Positions 42,154 to 50,745 of a stretch of 64,000 nt of DNA are shown here, piece by piece. Position 1 is the first letter of the stretch; each line of letters opens with the position of its first letter. The notes under the pieces are model-generated. The model did no database searches and was not told where the DNA came from. It was given only the letters and a program-made list of their open reading frames with translations. The position numbers were made by a program, and so were the translations under genes. Source of the DNA: an uncultured Eggerthella sp. (GTDB taxonomy: Bacteria > Actinomycetota > Coriobacteriia > Coriobacteriales > Eggerthellaceae); assembly GCA_900542525.1 (NCBI GenBank), contig UQNZ01000008.1, positions 1-64,000 on the forward strand, written 5' to 3'.

Positions 42154-42245
42154 AGTGCGAATTTACGCTACACTACTCGAACGAAAAGAAATCTTGCCAA
42201 GGAAACAGCAGAGGCGATTCTGCTCCTCTCGTGAAAGGAAGCGTA

Positions 42246-42674
42246 ATGAGCAACGAAGGAAAGAAAGTACGCGTTAACTATATCGGTACGTTCGATGATG
42301 GCACGGTGTTCGACTCTTCGGTCGAGCGCGGCGAACCCTTGGAGTTCACTTGCATGGCAGGCATGATGATCCCCGGTTTCGATGCAGCGGTGAATGAGAT
42401 GGCCGTGGGTGAAACTAAGAAGGTTCATATTCCTGCAGCTGATGCTTATGGCGAGCGTGATGAGCAGCTCGTGCAGCGCATCCCGAAGGAAAACGTGCCC
42501 GATGTTGACGATCTGCCTGTTGGACAGACGGTTTACATGCAGGCTCCTGGTGGACAGGCGTTCCCGGTCAAGGTGGTCGAGATCACCGACGATGATGTGG
42601 TGTTCGACATGAATCACGAGATGGCGGGCAAAGATCTGAACTTCGAGATCACCCTTGAAGAGATCGTGGACTAA
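42246..42674 (+). CDS. SlyD-type FKBP peptidyl-prolyl isomerase
   Basis: A 142-aa folding catalyst. The FKBP core KVRVNYIGTFDDGTVFDSS is followed by the insert-in-flap domain pattern of SlyD (AYGERDEQLVQRIPKENV), then FPVKVVEITDDDVVFDMNH and the GKDLNFEITLEEI ending. No His-rich tail is present. AAAGGA precedes ATG at 42246. An open frame running from 41535 would be antisense to crcB and is not used. Confidence 0.93.
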   Translation: MSNEGKKVRVNYIGTFDDGTVFDSSVERGEPLEFTCMAGMMIPGFDAAVNEMAVGETKKVHIPAADAYGERDEQLVQRIPKENVPDVDDLPVGQTVYMQAPGGQAFPVKVVEITDDDVVFDMNHEMAGKDLNFEITLEEIVD

Positions 42675-42718
42675 TCGCTGCTTTTTAGCCCGTTCACAAA
42701 ACGAATATAATTAAAGAT

Positions 42719-42744
42719 ATACCCCTCTTCCCGAAGAGGGGTAT
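42719..42744. promoter_or_regulatory. 26-bp near-perfect palindrome upstream of argC
   Basis: ATACCCCTCTTC and GAAGAGGGGTAT flank only CC. No T-run follows, so it is not a clear terminator of the FKBP gene. It lies 48 bp before argC. TGAATTTATA at 42755 resembles one half of an ARG box. An operator for the arg operon is plausible. Confidence 0.4.
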
Positions 42745-42791
42745 CATTTACCCACTGAATTTATATACCTCGCGCGAAGAAAGGAATGGCC

Positions 42792-43856
42792 ATGGGACTA
42801 GTTGCCGGTATTATCGGTGCTGCTGGATATGCAGGAGCTGAACTGGTACGCATCCTCTCTCGCCATCCTGAATTCGATCTTCGTGTCATTACTTCTTCAA
42901 CCGATGAAGGGCTGCCTATCTCGGAGCTTTATCCTGCGTTCAAGGGTGTATGTGATCTTGAATTCGAAGCGCACAACACCGCCTCGCTTGCCGATTGCGA
43001 TGTGGTCTTCATGGCTACGCCTCACACGGCAGCCATGACGCTCGTGCCTGATCTTTTGGCAGTGGATGTTTCGGTCTTCGATCTCTCGGCTGATTTTCGC
43101 CTGAAGGATCCGGCGATCTTCGAGCAGTGGTATAAGACGCCTCATACAGCAATCGATCTGCTTGAACAGGCTTCCTTCGGCTTGCCCGAGATCACGGAAG
43201 CGGAATTGCTCGAGGCGCGCGACTTGCATGCCCAGCATCATTCCACCCTGGTAGCTTGCGCGGGTTGCTATCCTACCGCTACCTCGCTCGCTGCCTGGCC
43301 AGCCGTTGCGCTTTCAGAAGGCGTTGTGGTGGTCGATGCGATCTCTGGTGTAACGGGGGCGGGGCGTAGTGCGAATGCACGCACGCATTTCTGCAACGCA
43401 AACGACAACTTCGAAGCCTACGGTGTCGCAAGCCATCGGCATACGCCCGAGATCGAGCAGATTCTCGGTATCGAAGGAAGGCTTGTCTTTACGCCGCATC
43501 TCGCTCCAGCAAATCGCGGCTTGCTCTCAACGGTCACGCTTCAACTCAACGAAGAAGCGCGCGCTACGCAATCCCTTGAGTCGCTCCATGCGCTCTATGT
43601 CGAAACCTACGATCGACGACGATATCCCTTTGTTACGGTGCTTCCGCTCGGTCAGATGCCGCGCACCGCTTCTGTGGTAGGCACGAACAATGCTCAGATC
43701 GGCATTGCCTATCAAGAGGCGACTGGCTCGCTCATCGCCGTGTGCGCAATCGATAATCTCTGCAAAGGTGCAGCAGGTCAAGCGGTACAATGCGCCAACA
43801 TCGTCTGTGGTTTCGATCAAACGACCGGCCTTCGTATGGAGGCGCTTCCGGTCTAA
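42792..43856 (+). CDS. argC: N-acetyl-gamma-glutamyl-phosphate reductase
   Basis: Third step of arginine synthesis: reduces N-acetylglutamyl phosphate with NADPH. GIIGAAGYAGAELVRIL is the nucleotide-binding start, and the catalytic Cys is in LVACAGCYPTATSLA. SGVTGAGRSA and HRHTPEIEQ complete the family pattern. ATG at 42792 is preferred because AGAAAGGA lies six bases before it; ATG at 42786 is the alternative. It is the first gene of the arg cluster. Confidence 0.95.
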   Translation: MGLVAGIIGAAGYAGAELVRILSRHPEFDLRVITSSTDEGLPISELYPAFKGVCDLEFEAHNTASLADCDVVFMATPHTAAMTLVPDLLAVDVSVFDLSADFRLKDPAIFEQWYKTPHTAIDLLEQASFGLPEITEAELLEARDLHAQHHSTLVACAGCYPTATSLAAWPAVALSEGVVVVDAISGVTGAGRSANARTHFCNANDNFEAYGVASHRHTPEIEQILGIEGRLVFTPHLAPANRGLLSTVTLQLNEEARATQSLESLHALYVETYDRRRYPFVTVLPLGQMPRTASVVGTNNAQIGIAYQEATGSLIAVCAIDNLCKGAAGQAVQCANIVCGFDQTTGLRMEALPV

Positions 43857-43873
43857 GAGTTCAGCAAAGGGAT

Positions 43874-45163
43874 ATGGTTCTTCTTATGACTTTTCAAACG
43901 AATAATGACAGTGACAAAGATATGGCTTTCGATATGGTCGAAGGCGGCGGTGTAACGAGCGCTTTAGGCTTTCGGGCGGGCGGCATCCATGCAGGTTTCC
44001 GCAAAGATCCAGGCAGGCTCGATATGGCGCTTGTCGAAGCTGATGAACTCTGTTCGGCGGCTGCAACGTTCACCCAAAATGTCTTCTGCGCTGCTCCGGT
44101 CACCGTTTCTAAAGAGCATCTTGACGGGCAGAATTTTGGTCTCGCCAAGGCCGTCATCATCAATTCGGGTTGTGCGAACGCGGCAACGGGCAGCGTGGGC
44201 CTTGCTGATGCTGAGCGCACGTGTCAGGTTGTTGCTGATGTGGTTGGCTGTTGCGCTAACGAAGTACTCGTTGCTTCAACAGGTGTGATCGGTCAGTTGC
44301 TCAATACGGCGCCGTTCGAAACGGCCGTGCCAGAGCTTCATAAAGCCATGACGCGCGAAACGGGAAGCGATGCTGCACGCGCGATCATGACCACCGATAC
44401 CTATTCCAAGGAGCGTGCGATCCGCTACGTGAGCCAGGACCCCGCGTTGGGAGGAGCCACGATCACGATCGGTGGCATGGCGAAGGGCTCGGGCATGATC
44501 ATGCCTAACATGGCTACCATGATCGCCGTGATCACCACCGATGCGCCACTTTCCCCCGAAGTGCTCCATAGCGCACTCGTTCACAGTGTGAACCAGAGCT
44601 TCAACAAGGTCACGGTCGATTCCGATACCTCTACGAACGATACCTGCTTCTTGCTGGCAAGTGGTAAGGCAGCGCAAGGCGTACGCATCGCGAAAGAATC
44701 GCTTGCCTACGAAGAATTCCAGGCTGCGCTCGATGCGCTCACGCAGATGCTCGCTCGTGAAATGGCACGTGATGGCGAAGGCGCGACCAAGCTTGTTACC
44801 GTGAAGATCACTGGCGCGGCAAACGATGAAGAGGCTGATCTTGCTGCTCGTACCGTGGCCAATTCGCCGCTCGTGAAGACCGCGATCTTCGGACACGATG
44901 CGAACTGGGGGCGTATTGCTGGCGCGCTCGGACGCAGCGGAGCGCATTTCGAACAACAGAATGTTTCGATCGATATCATGGGCATTCCCGTGTGTCGCGA
45001 TGGCCTTACGGTCGAGTTCAGCGAAGAAGAGGCGCTCAAGCGCTTTGAAGAACCCGAGATCGTGCTCGAAGCCGACTTAGGCGCGGGCACGAGTTCCACC
45101 ACTATTTGGACGTGCGATTTCTCCTACGATTATGTGCGAATCAACGGCGATTACCGAACTTAA
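43874..45163 (+). CDS. argJ: Glutamate N-acetyltransferase / ornithine acetyltransferase
   Basis: Recycles the acetyl group from acetylornithine to glutamate. GGGVTSALGFRAGGIHAGFR opens the conserved part. The self-cleavage site Ala-Thr is in KGSGMIMPNMATMIA; cleavage makes the catalytic Thr of the beta chain. SDTSTNDTC and the C-terminal VRINGDYRT are typical. The start is uncertain: ATG at 43874 is close to AAAGGG, and ATGs at 43886 and 43922 are also possible. Full enzyme length supports a cyclic acetyl pathway, so no separate argA or argE is required. Confidence 0.93.
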   Translation: MVLLMTFQTNNDSDKDMAFDMVEGGGVTSALGFRAGGIHAGFRKDPGRLDMALVEADELCSAAATFTQNVFCAAPVTVSKEHLDGQNFGLAKAVIINSGCANAATGSVGLADAERTCQVVADVVGCCANEVLVASTGVIGQLLNTAPFETAVPELHKAMTRETGSDAARAIMTTDTYSKERAIRYVSQDPALGGATITIGGMAKGSGMIMPNMATMIAVITTDAPLSPEVLHSALVHSVNQSFNKVTVDSDTSTNDTCFLLASGKAAQGVRIAKESLAYEEFQAALDALTQMLAREMARDGEGATKLVTVKITGAANDEEADLAARTVANSPLVKTAIFGHDANWGRIAGALGRSGAHFEQQNVSIDIMGIPVCRDGLTVEFSEEEALKRFEEPEIVLEADLGAGTSSTTIWTCDFSYDYVRINGDYRT

Positions 45164-45236
45164 TCTATTGCGCGCTGTGTGCCAGTGTGTTGTCATGTTT
45201 AATTGATTCATCGAAACCGTTGGAGATAGAAACAAA

Positions 45237-46181
45237 ATGAAATTTGCAAAAGACAGAAAGCTCACCTCCTCACATACTGCCGAGGTGCTCATCGAAGCTT
45301 TCCCTTATATCAAAAACCAAACGGGTAAGACCGTCGTGATCAAGTACGGTGGTGCTGCTATGGTCGACCCGAAGCTGCGCGATGCAGTTATGGCTGATAT
45401 CGTCATGCTCAAGATCATGGGGGTCAATCCGGTCATCATTCATGGAGGTGGCGCGGCCATCACTGAGAACATGGGTCATTTCGGATTGGATGTTGAATTC
45501 ATCGAAGGGCAGCGCGTTACTTCTGAAGAAGCTATGGAAGTCGTGAAGATGACGCTCGTTGGTAAGGTGAACGAAGAACTCGTGCGCGCCATGAACCAGC
45601 ACGGTAACTTGGCCGTAGGTGTGAACGGCGCTGATGCAGGAACCATCATCGCCACCCAGCGCGATGTTAAACTCGGACGCGTGGGTGATGTGCTCGAAGT
45701 CAACCCTGCCTACATCAAAACACTCATCAACGCTGCGTATGTGCCGATCATCGCATCGGTGGGTAAAGGTGAAGACGGCGGTTCGTTCAACATCAATGCT
45801 GATGCGGTCGCTTGTGCAGTTGCTGGCGCGATCGGTGCGCAGAAGATCATCTTCCTTACCGATGTTGATGGCTTTTATGTTGATTTTGACGACAAAGATT
45901 CGCTTGTTTCGCGCATGTCACTTGCTGAAACGCGCACCATGCTCGATGAGGGCGCAGTGAGCAAGGGCATGATTCCGAAGTTGCAATCCTGCGTGCTCGC
46001 GCTCGAAGCAGGCGTTCATCGCGCTCATATCATCAATGGCACGATGCCGCATTCGCTTCTGATCGAACTGCTCACTTCGGTCGGTGCTGGCACGCTCATA
46101 TATAATGACGAAGAAAACAATGCGAAAGACGACTACGCTCCGCTCGGTTTGCTGGCATCGCGTCTGATGGAAAACCTCTAA
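45237..46181 (+). CDS. argB: Acetylglutamate kinase
   Basis: Phosphorylates N-acetylglutamate, usually the arginine-feedback point. The 314-aa protein has KTVVIKYGGAAM, VIIHGGGAAITENM, the catalytic region NADAVACAVAGAIGA and FLTDVDGFYVD. An N-terminal extension of about 25 residues (KLTSSHTAEVLIEAFPYI) matches the helix found in arginine-sensitive hexameric forms. TGGAGAT precedes the ATG. Confidence 0.96.
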   Translation: MKFAKDRKLTSSHTAEVLIEAFPYIKNQTGKTVVIKYGGAAMVDPKLRDAVMADIVMLKIMGVNPVIIHGGGAAITENMGHFGLDVEFIEGQRVTSEEAMEVVKMTLVGKVNEELVRAMNQHGNLAVGVNGADAGTIIATQRDVKLGRVGDVLEVNPAYIKTLINAAYVPIIASVGKGEDGGSFNINADAVACAVAGAIGAQKIIFLTDVDGFYVDFDDKDSLVSRMSLAETRTMLDEGAVSKGMIPKLQSCVLALEAGVHRAHIINGTMPHSLLIELLTSVGAGTLIYNDEENNAKDDYAPLGLLASRLMENL

Positions 46182-46205
46182 GGTAGAGCGAGAAAAGAGA
46201 CTCAT

Positions 46206-47714
46206 ATGACCTTTGAAGAAGCAAAAAAACTCGATGAAACCTTCGTCATGCCTACTTTCAAGCGCAAGCCAGTGTGCTTGGTTGAAGGTAAGGGCATGGA
46301 AGTCAAAGACGACGAAGGCAAGACATACCTCGACTTCATCGCGGGCATCGGCGTGGATAGCCTTGGGCATTGTCATCCAAATGTGGTGGATGCGATCCGC
46401 ACCCAGGCTGAAAAGCTCATCCATGTGAGCAACTATTACTACATCGAGAAGCGTGGCGAAGTTGCCAAGCTCATCTCCGATATGGCTAACGAATGCATCC
46501 CGAAGTTCTTCGCGGCTCCGTGGCAGACCTTTTTCGCTAATTCTGGCGCTGAAGCAAACGAATGTGCGATCAAGCTCGCACGTCTGTGGGCAAAGAAAGA
46601 GTCAAGTGGCGGACATATCATCATCGTGCTCGAAGGAAGCTTCCATGGCCGCACCCTTGCCACGCTTGCTGCTACGGCTCAGCCAGCTAAGCAGGAGAAG
46701 TTCGTACCCTTGCCCGAGGGCTTCGTAGCTATTCCGCCCAACGATATGGACGCGCTCCGCAATATCTGGTGGGAGTATCCCGGACAGATCGCGGCGATCC
46801 TCATGGAGCCGATCCAGGGAGAGTCGGGCGTTCATCCGATCGATCCCGATTATATGTTCGAGGCATCAAAGCTTGCGCGACGCAACGGTGCGCTCTTCAT
46901 CGCCGATGAGATCCAGACAGGCTTCTATCGTTGTGGCACGTGGCCTTTCGAGTTTCAGAATGCTGGCATCACGCCCGATATCTTCACGTTTGCGAAAGGT
47001 GTTGCTTCTGGCATGCCTGCTGCTGGCTGCTGTGCGCGCATCGAAGTAGCGCAGGTCTTCGAACCAGGTGATCATGGTTCAACGTTCGGTGGCAGCAACC
47101 TTGCTATGGCGGCGGCTCACGCAACGCTCACCACGCTCAAGCAGGAGAACTTCGGTCAGCGCGTTGAAACGATGGGCGATTATTTCGCCGAGAAGCTGCT
47201 CGCGCTCGATGAAGTGGAAGACGTGCGTGGCTCAGGTCTTATGATCGCGGCAGAGCTCAAAGAAGGGATCAAGGCGCCGTTCGTAGTCGATGCAGCGCTC
47301 GATGCAGGTTTCTTGCTGAATGCGACGGGCGAAACCACGCTCCGCTTCCTGCCTCCGCTCATCGTCAAGGAAGAAGATATCGATAAGCTCATAGCTGCAC
47401 TGCCAGATATCTGCAAGGCATCGAAGCAGAAAGAGGTAGAGGCTGCTGAAGCTGCAAAGAAGGCAGCTGAGGAAGAAGCGGCCGCTCAGGAAGAATATGA
47501 GCGCCTTATGAAAGAAGCGGAAAACGTCAACGCTAATTTCAAAGAAGTTATGGATATGCTCAAAGACAAGGTCGGCAACGTTGAAGACAAGCTGGGCGAT
47601 GCGCTCAAGAACGCTGCTGCGCAGAAGAAGAGCGATTCTGCAAACGATGCTGCAGAAGGCGCTCCTGAGGCATCCAACAATGTCGAAGAGAAGCCCTCAG
47701 AGGAAAAGAACTAG
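46206..47714 (+). CDS. argD: Acetylornithine aminotransferase with a coiled-coil C-terminal extension
   Basis: PLP enzyme making N-acetylornithine. The core (about 1-400) shows FFANSGAEANECAIKLAR, EGSFHGRTLATLAATAQ, the ADEIQTGFYRCG block and a PLP lysine in FTFAKGVASGMPAAG. After the normal end near residue 402 an extra tail of about 95 residues follows. Its first part is Ala/Glu/Lys-rich heptads (KEVEAAEAAKKAAEEEAAAQ), then VMDMLKDKVGNVEDKLGDAL, then an acidic, disordered end. Family members are normally about 390-400 aa, so the tail is additional. No frameshift is seen. Confidence 0.94.
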   Translation: MTFEEAKKLDETFVMPTFKRKPVCLVEGKGMEVKDDEGKTYLDFIAGIGVDSLGHCHPNVVDAIRTQAEKLIHVSNYYYIEKRGEVAKLISDMANECIPKFFAAPWQTFFANSGAEANECAIKLARLWAKKESSGGHIIIVLEGSFHGRTLATLAATAQPAKQEKFVPLPEGFVAIPPNDMDALRNIWWEYPGQIAAILMEPIQGESGVHPIDPDYMFEASKLARRNGALFIADEIQTGFYRCGTWPFEFQNAGITPDIFTFAKGVASGMPAAGCCARIEVAQVFEPGDHGSTFGGSNLAMAAAHATLTTLKQENFGQRVETMGDYFAEKLLALDEVEDVRGSGLMIAAELKEGIKAPFVVDAALDAGFLLNATGETTLRFLPPLIVKEEDIDKLIAALPDICKASKQKEVEAAEAAKKAAEEEAAAQEEYERLMKEAENVNANFKEVMDMLKDKVGNVEDKLGDALKNAAAQKKSDSANDAAEGAPEASNNVEEKPSEEKN

Positions 47715-47805
47715 TTGTTAAAACCGCATTGCGGCGATTGAGCAGCTTTTGCGCGCACGCTACAATGCAAAGATGAAATTTGTGCCTGTTAAGGAAGGAA
47801 ACAAC

Positions 47806-49059
47806 ATGGCAAAAGATAAAGTAGTGCTCGCATATTCCGGTGGTCTCGATACTTCCGTGTGCATCAAATGGCTCCAGGAAGAAAAAGGGCTCGATGTCAT
47901 CGCTGTTGTAGGTGAAGTCGGTCAGGAGCATGAGGGTCTCGAGAAGGTGAAGGAAAAGGCACTGAAGACCGGTGCGCTCGAATGCTATGTCATCGATATG
48001 CGCGAGCTTTTCGTGAACGAATACCTCACTAAAGCGCTTGCTGCAAATGCTCATTTTGAGGGCAAGTACCCGTTGGTCTCTGCGCTTTCGCGCCCGCTCA
48101 TCTCCAAGTTCTTAGTTGATGTTGCGCACAAAGAAGGAGCGAAGTATATCGCTCATGGCTGCACTGGCAAGGGCAACGATCAGGTGCGCTTCGAGACCTC
48201 TATCCAGGCGCTCGATCCTAGCATCGAGATCTTAGCTCCCGTGCGCGAATGGGATCTTCATACGCGTCCTGAAGAGATCGATTACGCCGAGGCTCACGGT
48301 GTACCTGTAGACGCTACCAAGTCCAATCCTTATTCGATCGATGATAACCTGTGGGGTCGTGCGATCGAATGTGGCGTGCTCGAAGATCCCTGGGCTGCTC
48401 CTCCGGCCGATATCTACACGATGACGGTCGATCCTGAGGCTGCTCCCGATAAAGCGACCGAGGTCGAGATCACGTTCGCTGCTGGCGTCCCAGTGGCGCT
48501 CGATGGCAAGGAGATGTCGTTCCTCGAGATCATCGAAGCTATGAACAAGATCGCAGGTTCGAACGGTTTCGGTCGTATCGACATGATCGAGAACCGTATG
48601 GTCGGCGTGAAATCTCGTGAATGCTACGAGGCTCCAGCTGCTCTGGCGCTCATCTGCGCACATCGTGCGCTCGAGGATATGTGCCTTGAGCGTGAGGTCA
48701 TGCGCTATAAGGCTCACATCGAGCAAGACTGGGCTGTTCAGGTCTACAACGGCCAGTGGTTCTCGCCGCTCAAGCATGCGATGGACGAATTCATCGCTGC
48801 TACCCAGACGTGCCTTGAAGGTGTGGTTCGCCTGAAGTTCTACAAGGGTACCTGTACCGTTACTGGGCGTAAGTCCGACTATTCGCTCTACGACTACGGT
48901 CTGGCAACTTACGATGCTGCTGATACTTTCAATCGCGATTCTGCGAAGGGCTTCATCGATCTGTATGGCTTGTCGAATCGCGTGTGGGCAAAGAATCGTC
49001 GCGACAACGGCAAGACCGATGGCGATGCGAAAGAGCTCGAAGAAGACGCGCTCAAATAA
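47806..49059 (+). CDS. argG: Argininosuccinate synthase
   Basis: Joins citrulline and aspartate using ATP. KVVLAYSGGLDTSVCIKWL holds the PP-loop. EIDYAEAHGVPVDATKSNPY and YDYGLATY fit the family, although the last is C-terminal. Length is 417 aa. The frame extends upstream to 47749, but AAGGAAGG precedes the ATG at 47806. A terminator follows before argH. Confidence 0.96.
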   Translation: MAKDKVVLAYSGGLDTSVCIKWLQEEKGLDVIAVVGEVGQEHEGLEKVKEKALKTGALECYVIDMRELFVNEYLTKALAANAHFEGKYPLVSALSRPLISKFLVDVAHKEGAKYIAHGCTGKGNDQVRFETSIQALDPSIEILAPVREWDLHTRPEEIDYAEAHGVPVDATKSNPYSIDDNLWGRAIECGVLEDPWAAPPADIYTMTVDPEAAPDKATEVEITFAAGVPVALDGKEMSFLEIIEAMNKIAGSNGFGRIDMIENRMVGVKSRECYEAPAALALICAHRALEDMCLEREVMRYKAHIEQDWAVQVYNGQWFSPLKHAMDEFIAATQTCLEGVVRLKFYKGTCTVTGRKSDYSLYDYGLATYDAADTFNRDSAKGFIDLYGLSNRVWAKNRRDNGKTDGDAKELEEDALK

Positions 49060-49078
49060 GCAACTGGAATCACTATGC

Positions 49079-49112
49079 AACGCTCGGGCATTTTACCCGA
49101 GCGTTCGTTTTC
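49079..49112 (+). terminator. Terminator between argG and argH
   Basis: AACGCTCGGG and CCCGAGCGTT flank CATTTTA and are followed by CGTTTTCC. The stem is strong but the T-run is short, so read-through into argH is possible. Confidence 0.75.
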
Positions 49113-49186
49113 CATAAGGGGGATGGGTCCTCCAATTCCGATCAAGGAATGAAACACGAGTAGATACGGGTAAATGGGAGTAGAAC

Positions 49187-50593
49187 ATGGCACTGTGGTC
49201 TGGACGTTTTGAAGAGGGTGTGAGCGAATTCACGCAGGAGTTCGGTGCATCGCTGCCGGTCGATAAGGCAATGTACAAACAGGATATCGCTGGGTCGATG
49301 GCCCATGCGCGCATGCTTGCCGATCAGGGTGTTATCTCGCATGAAGATGCTGAAGCGACCACGGCGGGGCTCGCGCAGATCGAGCGCGATATCGAAGAAG
49401 GCAACTTCGTCTTCGACATCAATAACGAAGACATCCATATGTCCATCGAAGCGGTGCTCACCGAGCGTATCGGCGATGCAGGTGCGCGTCTGCACACTGG
49501 TCGCTCTCGAAACGACCAGGTCATCACTGATACACGTCTCTACGCTAAAGAACTTTGCCGTGAACTCATGGGCGCGAATCTGAAGCTTCGCAAGACGCTT
49601 CTGGCGCTCGCGGCGCAGAATGAAGAGGTGCTGCTTCCAGGCTATACGCACCTTCAGCACGCTCAGCCCGTGCTGCTCGCGCATCATTTCATGGCATACT
49701 ACTGGATGTTCACACGCGACTTCAATCGCTTGCGCCAAGCGTTCGATGCAGCCGATATGAATCCGCTCGGTTCGGCAGCGCTCGCGGGTACCACCTATCC
49801 GCTCGACCGCAATGCGACCACCAGAGCGCTTGGGTTCGCTGCGCCTATCCCGAATTCGCTTGATGCGGTTTCAGATCGTGATTTTCTGCTCGATCTCGAT
49901 TACGCGGCAAGTGTGAGCATGATCCACCTTTCACGTCTTTCCGAAGAGATCATCCTTTGGTCCACTTCGGAATTCGGTTTCATCACGCTCTCCGATGCAT
50001 TCTCGACCGGCTCGTCGATCATGCCGCAGAAGAAGAATCCCGATTTCGCGGAGCTCATTCGCGGCAAGTCGGGTCGTGTGGTAGGCGATCTCGTAGCGCT
50101 TCTCGTTACGATGAAATCGTTGCCGCTGGCCTACAACAAGGATCTTCAGGAAGATAAAGAGGGCGTGATCGATGCTGCGAAGACGCTCTATGATTGCCTT
50201 ACTTGCATGGAAGGCATGATCGCCACCATGAAGATCAATAAGGACGCCATGCGCATTCAGGCCGAAAAGGGCTATTTGGCCGCAACCGATGTGGCTGATT
50301 ATCTGGCGAAAAAGGGCATGCCGTTCAGGCAGGCACATGAAGTGGTGGGTCATCTGGTGCTGCTTTGCGATAAACGCGGTTGCAACTTGGATGATCTGAG
50401 CCTCGAAGACTTCAAAGCGGAAAGCGATCTTTTCGAGGAGGACATCACTGGTGCGCTCGACCTCGAGAGCATCGTTGAGGCGCGTACTACGTTCGGCGGC
50501 ACGTCGCGTGAAGCGCTTCACGAACAGATGCAGCTTGCGGAAGATTCTTACACGCAGGACAACGACTATTTCTTCCAGAAGCAGCCAGCATAA
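49187..50593 (+). CDS. argH: Argininosuccinate lyase
   Basis: Splits argininosuccinate into arginine and fumarate. The 468-aa fumarase-superfamily sequence has MALWSGRFEEGVSEFTQEF, the HTGRSRNDQVITDTRL block, GYTHLQHAQPVLLAHH, and the signature GSSIMPQKKNPDFAELIRGK. It is the last arg gene; argF (ornithine carbamoyltransferase) and argR are not in the window. Confidence 0.97.
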   Translation: MALWSGRFEEGVSEFTQEFGASLPVDKAMYKQDIAGSMAHARMLADQGVISHEDAEATTAGLAQIERDIEEGNFVFDINNEDIHMSIEAVLTERIGDAGARLHTGRSRNDQVITDTRLYAKELCRELMGANLKLRKTLLALAAQNEEVLLPGYTHLQHAQPVLLAHHFMAYYWMFTRDFNRLRQAFDAADMNPLGSAALAGTTYPLDRNATTRALGFAAPIPNSLDAVSDRDFLLDLDYAASVSMIHLSRLSEEIILWSTSEFGFITLSDAFSTGSSIMPQKKNPDFAELIRGKSGRVVGDLVALLVTMKSLPLAYNKDLQEDKEGVIDAAKTLYDCLTCMEGMIATMKINKDAMRIQAEKGYLAATDVADYLAKKGMPFRQAHEVVGHLVLLCDKRGCNLDDLSLEDFKAESDLFEEDITGALDLESIVEARTTFGGTSREALHEQMQLAEDSYTQDNDYFFQKQPA

Positions 50594-50745
50594 GCTCGAG
50601 CGTTTTAGCGCACATCCATCATAAAAACCTTACAATTCTTGCCATTCTGTGGCTAAACCGTGTGAATCTTCACCCGTGGCATATGGTAGCCTTGTCGTTC
50701 ACGCTGCCATGATAAAATACTTCACAATGTATCCATGGAGGTAAG

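Noticed and set aside
41535..42245. Upstream extension of the FKBP reading frame
   Set aside because: It would run antisense through the larger crcB gene. A good ribosome site and the normal FKBP start are at 42246.
42024..42245. Fluoride riboswitch upstream of the crcB pair
   Set aside because: The conserved pseudoknot sequence was not found; only a simple hairpin is present.
48232..49080. 282-codon open frame antisense to argG
   Set aside because: argG is unambiguous on the other strand; the antisense frame lacks motifs and a start signal.
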